Shown: positions 52,093 to 61,344, numbered from the stretch's first letter. The stretch: 64,000 bases of DNA from Streptomyces sp. NBC_00094 (GCF_026343125.1 NZ_JAPEMB010000001.1:6639501-6703500), one strand, 5' to 3'. The notes: generated by a model not told the origin, from the sequence alone. Translations and numbers: made by a program.

Positions 52093-53871
52093 GTGTCCCG
52101 TGCTCTGCCCAGATCCCGCAAGATCCTCGCTCTGATCGCCGGTACGGCGATGGCGGCACCGCTCGCCCTCGCCGGTCCGGTGAGTGCCGCCGAACCCGGC
52201 GCGTTCACCGTCACCCCGCTCACGTTCACCGTCGACGCCGGTGGTCGCACCTGCACCGTCGAGGCCGATCTCTACCGGCCCGCCGGGGTCGACGCCGCCA
52301 GTCCGGCCCCCGCGATCCTCGCCACCAACGGCTTCGGCGGCAGCAAGGCGGACGGCCAGACCGACGTCCTCGGCAAGGCCTTCGCGGCCCGCGGCTACGT
52401 CGGCCTCGTCTACTCCGGGCTCGGCTTCGGCAAGTCCGGCTGCCTGATCTCCCTCGACGACCCGGCCATCGACGGACAGGCCGCGGCCCGGCTCGTCGAC
52501 TTCCTCGCCGGCACCCGCGCCGCCGACGACGGCACCCGCGTCGACTACGTCACCAAGGACGGGGCCGGAGACCCCCGGGTCGGCATGATCGGCGGCTCCT
52601 ACGGCGGCGCCGTCCAGCTGGCCGCCGCCTCCGTGGACCCCCGGCTCGACGCCCTCGTCCCCCTGATCACCTGGAACGACCTGGCCTACGCCCTGGCCCC
52701 CAACGGGGCCGACCGCGCCACCCCCGGCGTCTTCAAGTGGCAGTGGTCCAACGGCTTCTACCTGATGGGGGAGGGCCAGACCCTGCTCTCGCCCTCGCTC
52801 GACCCGAGCCGGATCAACTCCCTGAACTGCCTGCACTTCGTCACCAGCGCCTGCGACACCGTCCGGCTCCTGAACTCCGGCGACTTCCCTGCGGCCGCCA
52901 CCAAGAAGATGCTCGACTACGCCCGGAGCGTCTCCCCGGCCTCGTACCTGGACCGGGTCAAGGCGCCGACGCTGCTCATCCAGGGCCAGACCGACAGCCT
53001 CTTCAACCTCAACGAGGCCCAGGACACGTACGAGAAGCTCGAAGCGCACGGTGTCGAGACCAAGATGATCTGGCAGTCCTGGGGTCACAGCGGCGGCCTC
53101 ATCAACCCCATCGACGGTGAACTCGACCTCGCCAAGGGCAACCTGGAGACGAGCTACGTCGGACAGCGCATCCTCGCCTGGTTCGACCGCTACCTGCAGG
53201 GCGACCAGAACGTGGACACCGGCGCCGAGTTCGCCTACTACCGCGACTGGCAGAGCGGCTACGGCACCGCCTCCACCGTTCCCGCGCTCAGCCAGAAGCT
53301 GTACCTGTCCGGCGACGGCAAGCTCGTCGACAACCGGTCCAAGGTCGCCCTCGGCCTGCGGGGATACAGCAACTGGCTGATCCCGACGAGCCACTCCGAG
53401 GTCTCGCTGGCCGGCCTGATCGGGCTCCCCGACGCCCCGCTCTCCGACACCGAGGGCACCTACCTCGGCTGGACGAGCGCGCCGCTGGCCGCCCCGGTCG
53501 ACGTCGTCGGCTCACCCAAGGCCACGCTCAAGGTCATCTCCCCGAGCGCGGAGCTCGTCCAGAACTCCGGGGACGCCGCCGACAAGCTGGTGCTCTTCGC
53601 CAAGGTCTACGACATCGCGCCGGACGGCAAGAAGACCCTGGTCAACAAGCTCGTCGCGCCGGTCCGGGTGCCGGACGTGACGCGCCCGTTCACGGTCGAG
53701 CTGCCGGGCATCGTGCACCGCTACGAGACCGGCCACCGCATGGAGTTCGTGATCGCGGCCAGCGACTCGGCCTACTTCGGCAACCGGGGCATCAAGCCCG
53801 TGGTCGTCACCAGCACCCCCGACGACACGGGGACGCTGGAGCTGCCGATCGTCGCCGGCAGGGTCGGCTAG
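52093..53871 (+). CDS. secreted CocE/NonD-type hydrolase (X-Pro dipeptidyl-peptidase-like)
   Basis: A 592-residue exported hydrolase. The signal peptide occupies about residues 1-33 (ending GPVSAAE). The S15/CocE-type catalytic domain has nucleophile GGSYGG (about residue 170), acid in IQGQTDSLFN and histidine in SWGHSGGL. The C-terminal beta-sandwich (about 460-590) matches the X-Pro dipeptidyl-peptidase C-domain. GTG at 52093 follows GGAGG by 6 nt. The substrate may be a peptide or ester. Confidence 0.88.
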   Translation: MSRALPRSRKILALIAGTAMAAPLALAGPVSAAEPGAFTVTPLTFTVDAGGRTCTVEADLYRPAGVDAASPAPAILATNGFGGSKADGQTDVLGKAFAARGYVGLVYSGLGFGKSGCLISLDDPAIDGQAAARLVDFLAGTRAADDGTRVDYVTKDGAGDPRVGMIGGSYGGAVQLAAASVDPRLDALVPLITWNDLAYALAPNGADRATPGVFKWQWSNGFYLMGEGQTLLSPSLDPSRINSLNCLHFVTSACDTVRLLNSGDFPAAATKKMLDYARSVSPASYLDRVKAPTLLIQGQTDSLFNLNEAQDTYEKLEAHGVETKMIWQSWGHSGGLINPIDGELDLAKGNLETSYVGQRILAWFDRYLQGDQNVDTGAEFAYYRDWQSGYGTASTVPALSQKLYLSGDGKLVDNRSKVALGLRGYSNWLIPTSHSEVSLAGLIGLPDAPLSDTEGTYLGWTSAPLAAPVDVVGSPKATLKVISPSAELVQNSGDAADKLVLFAKVYDIAPDGKKTLVNKLVAPVRVPDVTRPFTVELPGIVHRYETGHRMEFVIAASDSAYFGNRGIKPVVVTSTPDDTGTLELPIVAGRVG

Positions 53872-53905
53872 GGCCTGTCTGAGCCGCGGCGTCGGACACG
53901 ACCTA
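53869..53905. terminator. hairpin between convergent hydrolase and MFS genes
   Basis: TAGGGCCTGTCT pairs imperfectly with GGACACGACCTA around a G/C-rich loop, overlapping both stops; GGGCCTGTC is shared with the hairpin at 10005. Confidence 0.5.
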
Positions 53906-55192
53906 GACGGTGTCGGGAAGCGGGGCCTTGTCGGGCTTGCCCTGGGTCCCGTCGGCCGAGTCGTGGCTTGAGCGGCGGGTGCGCTCCGCCCATGCGGCCA
54001 CCGGCGGGCCTGCCGCGCCCAGAGCCGCGAAGAAGACGCCGAGCAGCAGCCAGCCCGCGTGTCCCAGCCCGAGGACCGCTGTCGTGAGGATCAACGGAGC
54101 CAGGGCCTGTCCGGCGTCGAAGCCGATGCCGAAGAAGCCCTGGTACTGCCCCTGGGCGTGGTCGGGGGCGAGACCGAAGCCGAGCGCGAAGCCGCCCGAG
54201 GACTCCCATACCTCTCCGAGGCTGTGCACGCACACGGCGAGGATGGCGAGTCCCGGCGCGACCCAGGCCGGGACGTCCGCGGTCAGGGCCATCAAGGGGC
54301 AGCTGATCAGGAAGAGCAGCCCGGCGAAGCGGAACGCCCGGCCGCCCTGGCGCGGTGTCTCCACCCGGGAGCCGATCCTGCTCTGGAGCAGCACGCATAC
54401 CCCGCTGTTGACCGCGTAGACCGCCGCCACGGTCCAGCGGGGCGCGTCGGTGTGGGCGGAGAGCCAGATCGGCAGCAGCAGGGAGACGGTCTGGTACTGC
54501 AGGCCCATGGCGCCGTAGAGCGCGACGAAGCACACGTACGGCCGGTCGGCCAGGACGGCCCAGCGGTGGTGTTCCTTGGGCCGGGGCAGGGGCTGGTAGT
54601 TCGGGACGCCCATCAGGGCGATCAGGCCGGCGCCGGCGAAGCTTGCGGCGTTGGCGAGGATGAGCACGGTGTATGCCGAGCGGGTGTCGACCGAGACGGC
54701 GAAGGCGGCGCCGAGGGTGCCCAGGACCACGCCGAGGTTGACGAACGTGCGGAGTTTCGCCCTGAAGGCGGCCGGGCGTTCACCGCCGGTGCGGGCGATG
54801 AGCCCACCGCCCGCGGCGCCGGCCGCCGTCGCCGCCAGCCGGTCCAGGGTGGCGATGAGCGTGAACGTGAGCCAGTCGGTGATGAAGACGAACGCGGCCA
54901 TCGTCACGGCCTGCATCGCGAGGGCGGTCAGCCAGACCGTGCGCGGTCCGTACCGGTCGGCCAGATTCCCTGCCGGGATACCGGCCAGCAGCCCGGTCAG
55001 CCCGGCGATCGTGAGGCCGACGCCGACCTGTGCGGCGGGAAGATGCACCACCAGCGTGAAGTAGAGCACCGCGGCGGTGTTGAACAGCCCGTTGCCCACC
55101 CGGCTGACGAAGCTCGCGAGGATGAGAGCGCGCTGCGGACCGGCCGGCCCCAGCACGTGGGATATCCGCGGCCTGGTGCTCTTCCCGATCAT
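53903..55192 (-). CDS. MFS transporter
   Basis: A 429-residue membrane protein with about 12 transmembrane segments. The first cytoplasmic loop NLADRYGPRTVWLTALAMQ is the MFS motif A. Overall it resembles MDR-type MFS proteins; the substrate is unknown. ATG at 55192. Convergent with the CocE-like gene; the adenosine deaminase gene lies about 85 bp upstream on the same strand. Confidence 0.88.
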   Translation of the reverse strand: MIGKSTRPRISHVLGPAGPQRALILASFVSRVGNGLFNTAAVLYFTLVVHLPAAQVGVGLTIAGLTGLLAGIPAGNLADRYGPRTVWLTALAMQAVTMAAFVFITDWLTFTLIATLDRLAATAAGAAGGGLIARTGGERPAAFRAKLRTFVNLGVVLGTLGAAFAVSVDTRSAYTVLILANAASFAGAGLIALMGVPNYQPLPRPKEHHRWAVLADRPYVCFVALYGAMGLQYQTVSLLLPIWLSAHTDAPRWTVAAVYAVNSGVCVLLQSRIGSRVETPRQGGRAFRFAGLLFLISCPLMALTADVPAWVAPGLAILAVCVHSLGEVWESSGGFALGFGLAPDHAQGQYQGFFGIGFDAGQALAPLILTTAVLGLGHAGWLLLGVFFAALGAAGPPVAAWAERTRRSSHDSADGTQGKPDKAPLPDTV

Positions 55193-55276
55193 GCGCGTCA
55201 GGCTAACAGCGGCCCCGAGGGCACCCTCCGCCCGGCCCGCCCGGGTGTCCCGACAGGCCGAGCGGCAGGACTCGCG

Positions 55277-56365
55277 CTAGAGCGAGGCGTACCCGGGGCG
55301 GACGACCTCGTCGATCAGCCGCCGCCGCTCCGGCAGCGGCAGGAAGGCCGCGTCCAGGGCCGCCACCGTGAACTCCTCGAACACCTCGGGGCCGTAGCCG
55401 AAGGCGTCCACCATGTGCTGGAACTCCTCGCTCATGGTGGTGCCGGAGACCAGGCGGTTGTCGGTGTTGAGCGTGATCCGGAAGCCGAGGCGGCGCAGCT
55501 CGTCGATCGGGTGCGAGGCGTAGTCCTTGGCGGCACCGGTCTGGAGGTTGGATGTCGGGCAGACCTCCAGGGCGATGCGGTTGTCCCGGACGTACGAGGC
55601 GAGCCGGCCCAGGGTGCCGTCCTCGGCTATGTCGTCCGTGATGCGCACGCCGTGGCCGATCCGCTCCGTGCCGCAGACCTGCACGGCCTCGTGGATGGAC
55701 TCCGCGCCGACGGCCTCTCCCGCGTGGATCGTGAAGTGGCAGTTCTCCCGCTTCAGGTGCTGGAAGGCGGGGAGGTGGCGGGCCGGCGGGTTGCCGATCT
55801 CGCCGCCGGCGATGTCGAAGCCCGCGACGCCGTTGTCCCGGTGGGCGACCGTGAGCTGGGCGATCTCCAGCGAGCGGTCCGTGTGGCGCATGCCGGTGAG
55901 GAGCGTGCGGACCGTGATCCGGCCTCCGGAGCGGCGCTCGCCCTCACGGAAGCCGTCGTTGACGGCCTCGACCACCTCGTCGAGGGTGAGGCCGCCCTCC
56001 AGGTGCTGCTCGGGGGCGTACCGGATCTCGGCGTAGACGACACCGTCCGCAGCGAGGTCCTCGGCGCACTCGGCCGCGATGCGGGTCAGCGCCTCGCGGG
56101 TCTGCATCACCGCGCAGGTGTGGGCGAAGGTCTCCAGGTACCGCTCCAGCGAGCCGGAGTCGGCGGCGTCCCGGAACCAGACCGCGAGCTCGGCCGGGTC
56201 CTCGGTCGGCAGCGCGGTGTAGCCGCACTCCCGCGCCAGTTCGACGATCGTCGAGGGGCGCAGTCCACCGTCGAGGTGGTCGTGGAGAACGGCCTTGGGG
56301 GCCCGGCGGATCCACTCGGAGACGGTGGCGGCGGCAGGCGTGGCAGGGTTGTCAGACAAGTGCAT
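55277..56365 (-). CDS. add: adenosine deaminase
   Basis: A 362-residue TIM-barrel deaminase. The zinc/base motif VLHDHLDGGLRP (HxH), HAGEAVG, and TLNTDNRLVSG (Asp) are in place; the last motif has DN where many families have DD. It deaminates adenosine to inosine. No Shine-Dalgarno precedes the ATG; TACACT lies 8 nt upstream, so the mRNA may start at or next to the ATG. The palindrome TTGTCTGACAA falls inside codons 3-6 and matches one upstream of gntR, implying direct repression by that regulator. Confidence 0.93.
   Translation of the reverse strand: MHLSDNPATPAAATVSEWIRRAPKAVLHDHLDGGLRPSTIVELARECGYTALPTEDPAELAVWFRDAADSGSLERYLETFAHTCAVMQTREALTRIAAECAEDLAADGVVYAEIRYAPEQHLEGGLTLDEVVEAVNDGFREGERRSGGRITVRTLLTGMRHTDRSLEIAQLTVAHRDNGVAGFDIAGGEIGNPPARHLPAFQHLKRENCHFTIHAGEAVGAESIHEAVQVCGTERIGHGVRITDDIAEDGTLGRLASYVRDNRIALEVCPTSNLQTGAAKDYASHPIDELRRLGFRITLNTDNRLVSGTTMSEEFQHMVDAFGYGPEVFEEFTVAALDAAFLPLPERRRLIDEVVRPGYASL
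56349..56359. promoter_or_regulatory. candidate GntR operator inside the start of add
   Basis: TTGTCAGACAA (plus strand) is the perfect palindrome TTGTC-W-GACAA, placed 7-17 nt after the first base of the add start codon on its strand. The identical motif is at 57297. Confidence 0.65.
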
Positions 56366-56373
56366 GGCGGGGA

Positions 56374-56379
56374 AGTGTA
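56374..56379 (-). promoter_or_regulatory. -10 box of add (leaderless)
   Basis: TACACT on the minus strand, 8 nt before the ATG at 56365. Confidence 0.4.
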
Positions 56380-56463
56380 CGCCACGGCCGCCGGGAGCGC
56401 GCCGACGGCAGCGGGGGAGGGCGCCGGAAGCAGCGGGGGAGGGCGCCGGAGGGGCGGTACGCC

Positions 56464-57240
56464 CTAGTGGGACTGGAGTACCGGCAGGGCCGGGGTGCCC
56501 GTCGGGAGCATGTGTTTGGCGGCCAGGATCGGGGTCTCCCCGACCCGTACGACCTGGGTGATCAGCACGGCGGGGGTGTCCGCCGGGCGGCCGAGCTGGT
56601 CTCCGCGCCGCCGGCCCAGCAGCGTCGCGGTGATGCCGCTGTGCGCGCTCAGGGCCGTCTCGCGGGACGCCCCGACGAGGACCGCGAGCATCGAGACGGC
56701 GGGGCCGGGCCCACCGGCCTTCGCGCGGACGTCCTGCGCCGTCGCCCGCAGCGCGCGGGCGAACTCGGGGTGTGCCCGGTCGAGGACGTCGTCGGCCGCC
56801 GCCCACTCGTGGCTCAGCGCCGCCGTCGTACCCTCTCCCGTCAGCACGGACTCCCAGAACCGCAGTTCGGCGCGGGCCGGGGCGAGCAGGTGCTGTGTGG
56901 TGAAGTCGGTGGGCTCCTCGACGGTCCGCAGCAGCGCCCGCACCCGCAGGGGGCTGCCCGCGCCGATCAGCTCCTCCAGCGGCTGGACGTGCTCGAAGCC
57001 CCGGCGCGGTGGCCGGTCGTTGACGGTCCGGCCGACCCCTCGGCGTACCGTCAGCAGGCCGTCCTCCTGGAGCAGCAGGAGCGCCTCGCGCAGGGCGGGC
57101 CGGCTCACGCCCAGTTCGGTGGCGAGCTTCGGTTCGGAGGGGAGTGTCGAGCCCGGCGGGTAGGTGCCGTCGTGGACGGCGTCCGCGATCCGCTCGTAGA
57201 GCGCCACGACCGGCCGTCGCCGCTGCCCGCTGACCGCCAC
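56464..57240 (-). CDS. GntR family transcriptional regulator (HutC/UTRA type)
   Basis: A 258-residue regulator. The winged helix-turn-helix covers about residues 8-75 (STLPSEPKLATELGVSRPALREALLLLQEDGLLTVRRGVG). The C-terminal half resembles the UTRA ligand domain (about 90-255). GTG at 57240 follows GAGGAGG by 5 nt. It is directly upstream of, and on the same strand as, add. The palindrome TTGTCTGACAA upstream of its own start and a matching one at the start of add point to control of both genes. Confidence 0.88.
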   Translation of the reverse strand: MAVSGQRRRPVVALYERIADAVHDGTYPPGSTLPSEPKLATELGVSRPALREALLLLQEDGLLTVRRGVGRTVNDRPPRRGFEHVQPLEELIGAGSPLRVRALLRTVEEPTDFTTQHLLAPARAELRFWESVLTGEGTTAALSHEWAAADDVLDRAHPEFARALRATAQDVRAKAGGPGPAVSMLAVLVGASRETALSAHSGITATLLGRRRGDQLGRPADTPAVLITQVVRVGETPILAAKHMLPTGTPALPVLQSH

Positions 57241-57296
57241 GGCCGCCTCCTCGTCTGGATCTCCGCCGGTGTCCGGGACCACGGTAGCCGCCCACG

Positions 57297-57307
57297 TTGT
57301 CTGACAA
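57297..57307. promoter_or_regulatory. candidate GntR operator upstream of gntR
   Basis: TTGTCTGACAA, a perfect palindrome about an odd centre, 57-67 bp upstream of the gntR start codon and identical to the site at 56349 on the opposite strand. Confidence 0.65.
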
Positions 57308-57455
57308 GTCACCCGTACGGCTCTCCTCACCGTCACGGTGAGGCCCCGATCACCCCATTCTGGTCCCACGGCTGGTCCCACGGCACGGGCCGGGTAGGGC
57401 CGACGGGTACGACCGACGGGCACCACCGACGGCACGACGGAGGAGAGGGCCGGGC

Positions 57456-57707
57456 ATGAGTCCCAAGGAGACGTCAGGGGCATCCCGCACGGGCACGTCC
57501 CGGTTCAGCGGAGCCTTCACCCCGGGCCGGATCGCGATGACGGTGGTCGCGGTCCTCACCCTGGTCTTCATCTTCGAGAACACCCGGGAGGTCAGGATCC
57601 GGATCCTGATCCCCGAGGTATCCATGCCGCTCTACCTGGCGCTCCTGGCGACCGCCGTCCTCGGTGCCGCCTGTGGCTACTACGCCGCGGCCAGGAGGCA
57701 GAAGTGA
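57456..57707 (+). CDS. LapA-domain (DUF1049) small membrane protein
   Basis: An 83-residue protein with two hydrophobic segments (about 27-45 and 57-76) flanking REVRIRILIPEVSMPL, typical of LapA-domain proteins, some of which act in lipopolysaccharide or envelope assembly. GGAGAGGGCCGGGC precedes the ATG. Its stop overlaps the next gene as GTGA, so they are coupled. Confidence 0.85.
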   Translation: MSPKETSGASRTGTSRFSGAFTPGRIAMTVVAVLTLVFIFENTREVRIRILIPEVSMPLYLALLATAVLGAACGYYAAARRQK

Positions 57708-58054
57708 GGCGGGCCGCCGTCGTGGGCGCGACCGCCGTCCTCGCGCTCGCGGCCGTCGCCGTCACCTCGTCCGAGGAGTCCGCCGTGCCCGGCGAGGAGG
57801 GAGGGACGCGCCCGATGCCGGACTTCCTGGGCGGCCGGCTGTGGCGGGTCTTCACCGGGCTCGATCCCCGCACCCGCCTCGACGTCCATGACGTGAGCGG
57901 GCGGGACCGGCGGGTGCTGTGGCCGCCGAACTGGCGGGTGTGCACGCAGTACCCGGCGGTGGGTACGACCCTGGACCGGCGGACCACCGTCATGATCGGA
58001 GTCGTACGCCGGGGCGAGACCTGCCCGCCCCGGGTCCGCACCGCCCGCCGCTGA
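57704..58054 (+). CDS. small secreted/anchored protein with a PASTA-like segment
   Basis: A 116-residue protein. An N-terminal hydrophobic segment (about 5-21) could be a signal or anchor. The C-terminal region (WRVCTQYPAVGTTLDRRTTV) has the spacing of a PASTA domain (VxxQxPxxGxxL). PASTA domains bind cell-wall fragments in kinases and penicillin-binding proteins. GTG start overlapping the LapA-domain gene; two cysteines could form a disulfide. The function is unknown. Confidence 0.7.
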   Translation: MRRAAVVGATAVLALAAVAVTSSEESAVPGEEGGTRPMPDFLGGRLWRVFTGLDPRTRLDVHDVSGRDRRVLWPPNWRVCTQYPAVGTTLDRRTTVMIGVVRRGETCPPRVRTARR

Positions 58055-58130
58055 GCCCTGCGGCACCGCCCCGGTCCACCGCGGGCCGGGCCGGTGCCGG
58101 ATCAGGGGGGCGCCGGGGTACCGGTGGCCC

Positions 58131-58136
58131 TAATCT
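58131..58136 (+). promoter_or_regulatory. -10 box of the leaderless GNAT gene
   Basis: TAATCT, 6 nt before the ATG at 58143; no Shine-Dalgarno. Confidence 0.5.
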
Positions 58137-58142
58137 GGGCCC

Positions 58143-58793
58143 ATGCCCGACGATGGTGGACGCCTTCTCGCCGCCGGGCCCCGCGTGGGCCTGCGCCCCT
58201 TCTCGCTGGACGACGCCGACGAGTTCACCGCCCGCGCCCGGGAGAGCCGTGAGCTCCACCGGCCCTGGCTGTTCCCGCCGTGCACCCCCGAGGCGTACGC
58301 GGGCTACGCGGGCGCGCTCATCGAGGACCCGGCGCGCGCCGGGTTCCTGGTGTGCGAGCACCCCAGGAATCCCGAGCACCCCAGGAATCCCGCAGACCCC
58401 GAGTACACCGAGCACCCCGAGCACCCCGAGCACCCCGACCACGCCGAGCGCGGCCGGATCGCCGGTTTCGTCAATATCAACAACATCGTGCGCGGCGCCT
58501 TCCGCAGCGGGGCCATCGGCTACGGCGCCTTCGCGCACGCCGCCGGGCGCGGACTGCTCACCGAGGCCCTCGGGCTGCTCGTCACGTACGCCTTCGGGCC
58601 GCTGGAGCTGCACCGCCTGGAGGCGAACATCCAGCCGGGCAACATCGCCTCCCGCGCCCTCGTCCGCCGCGCGGGCTTCCGCCTGGAGGGCTTCTCTCCC
58701 GCGATGCTGTTCGTCGACGGGGCCTGGCGGGACCACGAGCGCTGGGCGATCACCGCACCCGAGCCGCGCCGGGGGGCCGGTCAGCGCTTGTAG
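58143..58793 (+). CDS. GNAT acetyltransferase, RimJ-like, with a repetitive insert
   Basis: A 216-residue acetyltransferase. The RimJ/RimL-type fold is visible: VGLRPFSLDDADEFTARARESREL, GRGLLTEALGLLVTYAF for acetyl-CoA binding, and NIASRALVRRAGFRLEG. Residues about 72-101 are an insert of short repeats (EHPRNP, then EHP three times) that departs from the family. TAATCT lies 6 nt before the ATG. The end overlaps the convergent DUF6204 gene by 13 bp. Its substrate is unknown. Confidence 0.85.
   Translation: MPDDGGRLLAAGPRVGLRPFSLDDADEFTARARESRELHRPWLFPPCTPEAYAGYAGALIEDPARAGFLVCEHPRNPEHPRNPADPEYTEHPEHPEHPDHAERGRIAGFVNINNIVRGAFRSGAIGYGAFAHAAGRGLLTEALGLLVTYAFGPLELHRLEANIQPGNIASRALVRRAGFRLEGFSPAMLFVDGAWRDHERWAITAPEPRRGAGQRL
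58356..58445 (+). repeat. coding repeat in the GNAT gene
   Basis: Two 18-bp units (GAGCACCCCAGGAATCCC) followed by three 9-bp GAGCACCCC units and variants, all in frame. Confidence 0.8.
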
Positions 58794-59113
58794 TTGATCT
58801 TCATGGTGTCGAGATCGGTCACGGTCGAGCGCAGTCCCTTGTACCCGTGGCCGAGCTCCTCGAGAGCGGTCTCCACCCGGTCCTCCGCGAGCGCGCCCGC
58901 CATCTCCTCGCCGTCCGCCGCGTCGGAGACGACGACCAGGCGGTACGAGAAGTGCTTCAGCGTCCGGTCGTAGGTCAGCGAGCCCTCCTCCGTGAACTGC
59001 ATCGCGGTCAGTCCGTGCGCGTCCACCTCGGCGAGCAGCCGGGTCCGGCTGTCCTCCGACAGGCCGTCGAACGTTCCGCGCACGATGACCCGGTAGGTGT
59101 GCTGCGTGCCCAT
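58781..59113 (-). CDS. DUF6204-type small protein
   Basis: A 110-residue protein. The pattern TYRVIVRGTFDGLS..RTRLLAEV and the closing DTMKINYKR resemble the DUF6204 family of actinobacteria, a ferredoxin-like fold without assigned function. The ATG at 59113 was chosen because GGGAG lies upstream. It overlaps the convergent GNAT gene by 13 bp. Confidence 0.7.
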   Translation of the reverse strand: MGTQHTYRVIVRGTFDGLSEDSRTRLLAEVDAHGLTAMQFTEEGSLTYDRTLKHFSYRLVVVSDAADGEEMAGALAEDRVETALEELGHGYKGLRSTVTDLDTMKINYKR

Positions 59114-59300
59114 GCCTCGTACTCCCTGTGCCACTGTTCCCCGGCCACCACGACGGGACCGACCCTCCACGGTACGGCGGCGGCCCCCGCACCGCCCGGA
59201 ATATCCGGGCCCCCCTACGCCCGCGCCGGTACCCCCACCCTCCCGAAGCGTGGCGCGAGAGCCCCTGGTCAGGACGGGCCCCGGCGTGTTCCATGGGTGA

Positions 59301-61253
59301 ATGACGACCGTACGACGTGCCGTACTGACGCTGCCCGCGGCCCTGTTGGGCCCGGACAACCCCCTGCCCGCCCTGCGCACCCACGACGGGACGCACGCGG
59401 TCGACGACCAGACCCTCGCGGAACTCCCGCGCGACATGGCCCGGGGCATCGGCCGCGCCCCGCTGCGCAGCCTGCTCCCGACTCCCGTACGCGACGGCTA
59501 CGGGCGCGAGCGCACGCCCACCGACCTCGACGCGATCGTGATCGAGAACGACCGGCTCCGGGCCACCGTGCTGCCCGGCCTCGGTGGCCGCGTGCACTCC
59601 CTGCACCACAAGCCCACCGGGCGCGAACTCCTCTACCGCAACCCGGTGTTCCAGCCCGCGGCCTTCGCCCTCAACGGCGCCTGGTTCTCCGGTGGCATCG
59701 AGTGGAACATCGGGGCCACCGGCCACACCACCCTCTCCTGCTCGCCGCTGCACGCGGCGACAGTCCGCGCACCCGACGGCGGCCCGATGCTCCGGCTGTG
59801 GGAGTGGGAGCGGCTCCGTGACCTGCCCTTCCAGGTCGACCTCTGGCTCCCCGACGGCTCCGACTTCCTCCACGTCGGCATCCGCGTCCGCAACCCGCAC
59901 GAGCGGCCCGCCCCCGTCTACTGGTGGTCCAACACCGCCGTGCCCGAGGACCGCCGGGTCCTCGCCCCCGCCGACTCGGCCTGGCACCACGGCTACGAGC
60001 GCGGTCTGCGCCGCGTCCCCGTCCCCGCGGACGAGGACGGCGCCGACCGCTCGTACCCGCTCGGCGCCGACCACGCCGCCGACTGGTTCTACGACCTGCC
60101 CGAAGGGCAGCGCCGCTGGATCGCCGCGCTCGACGCGGACGGCACCGGCCTCGTCCAGACCTCCACCGACCCGCTGCGCGGGCGCAAGCTCTTCGCGTGG
60201 GGCCGCGGGCGCGGCGGCCGGCGCTGGCAGGAGTGGCTCACCGAGCCCGGCACCCCCGGTTACGCCGAGATCCAGGCCGGTCTGGCCCGCACCCAGCTGG
60301 AGCACCTGGAGCTGCCGGGCGGCGGGGAGTTCAGCTGGCTGGAGGCGTACGGACCCCTCGTCGCCGATCCCGCCGCGGCGCTCGGCGACGACTGGGACGC
60401 GGCCCGCGCGGCAGTCGAGAGCAGCCTCGCCGGGGCGTTGCCGCGCGCCGCGGTCGACGCCGCCCACGCGGCCTGGCGCGAGCAGGCCGCCGATGCCGCG
60501 CCCGAGACCGTCCTCGCCGTCGGCTCCGGCTGGGGAGCCCTCGAAGTCCTGCGCGGACAGTACGAGTTGCCAGGCACTCCCTTCCCCGAGTCGTCACTCG
60601 GACCGGAGCAGGAACCCTGGCGGGAACTGCTGGACACCGGTGTCCTGCCGGCCCCCGAGAAGGGATCCGCGCCCGGTGCGCCGCTGGTCTCGGCCCCCTG
60701 GCGGGACATGCTGGAGACCGCCCCGGCGGACCCCTCCACCGAGTACCACCTCGGCATCGCCCAGTGGCACGCCGGAGACCGCGCGCAGGCGGTGCGGAGC
60801 TGGGAACGCGGACTGCGCGAGGCCGCCGTGCGCTGGCCCCTGCTGTACTGCCTGGCCGTCGCCGACCGGGAGGACGGGCACCCGGCACGGGCCGCCGAAC
60901 GGTTCGCCGAAGCCTTCACCGACCACGCCGACCGGGCGGGGGAGGACGCGGTGGTGGCCGGCGCCCTCGGCCGCGAGGCCGTCGTCGCGCTGCTCGCCGC
61001 CGGACGGCCCGGCCGGGCCCGGGAGGCGTGGGCGCGCCTGCCGCAGGAGGTCCGGGAGAGGGGCGCCTTCCGGTTCCTGGAGGCCCGGCTGCTCCTCGCC
61101 GAAGGCAGGGCGGGCGAGGCCCGCGCCGTCTTCGACGCGGGCTTCGAGGTCGCGGACCTGAGCGAGGGGGCCGAGATCATCGGTGAGGTGTGGTCGGAGC
61201 TCACCGGTGAACACCTGCCGGACGCCTACGAGTTCAGGATGCGACCGAACTGA
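59301..61253 (+). CDS. DUF5107 (aldose epimerase-like) protein with TPR-like C-terminus
   Basis: A 650-residue protein. Residues about 50-360 resemble the galactose mutarotase-like DUF5107 domain (ATVLPGLGGRVHSLHHKPTG, NGAWFSGGIEWNIGATGH). The C-terminal third (about 420-640) looks like tetratricopeptide-type helices (HLGIAQWHAGDRAQAVRSWERGL). Such proteins are probably glycan-active, but the substrate is unknown. No clear Shine-Dalgarno at the ATG. Confidence 0.82.
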   Translation: MTTVRRAVLTLPAALLGPDNPLPALRTHDGTHAVDDQTLAELPRDMARGIGRAPLRSLLPTPVRDGYGRERTPTDLDAIVIENDRLRATVLPGLGGRVHSLHHKPTGRELLYRNPVFQPAAFALNGAWFSGGIEWNIGATGHTTLSCSPLHAATVRAPDGGPMLRLWEWERLRDLPFQVDLWLPDGSDFLHVGIRVRNPHERPAPVYWWSNTAVPEDRRVLAPADSAWHHGYERGLRRVPVPADEDGADRSYPLGADHAADWFYDLPEGQRRWIAALDADGTGLVQTSTDPLRGRKLFAWGRGRGGRRWQEWLTEPGTPGYAEIQAGLARTQLEHLELPGGGEFSWLEAYGPLVADPAAALGDDWDAARAAVESSLAGALPRAAVDAAHAAWREQAADAAPETVLAVGSGWGALEVLRGQYELPGTPFPESSLGPEQEPWRELLDTGVLPAPEKGSAPGAPLVSAPWRDMLETAPADPSTEYHLGIAQWHAGDRAQAVRSWERGLREAAVRWPLLYCLAVADREDGHPARAAERFAEAFTDHADRAGEDAVVAGALGREAVVALLAAGRPGRAREAWARLPQEVRERGAFRFLEARLLLAEGRAGEARAVFDAGFEVADLSEGAEIIGEVWSELTGEHLPDAYEFRMRPN

Positions 61254-61344
61254 CGCAAGGCTCCGCTCGGGGCGGTGGCTCGCTATCCTGGGCGGAGCGG
61301 TGGCGGCGGAGGAGCCGCGGCGGCGGAGGGACGGGGGTCCGGAG

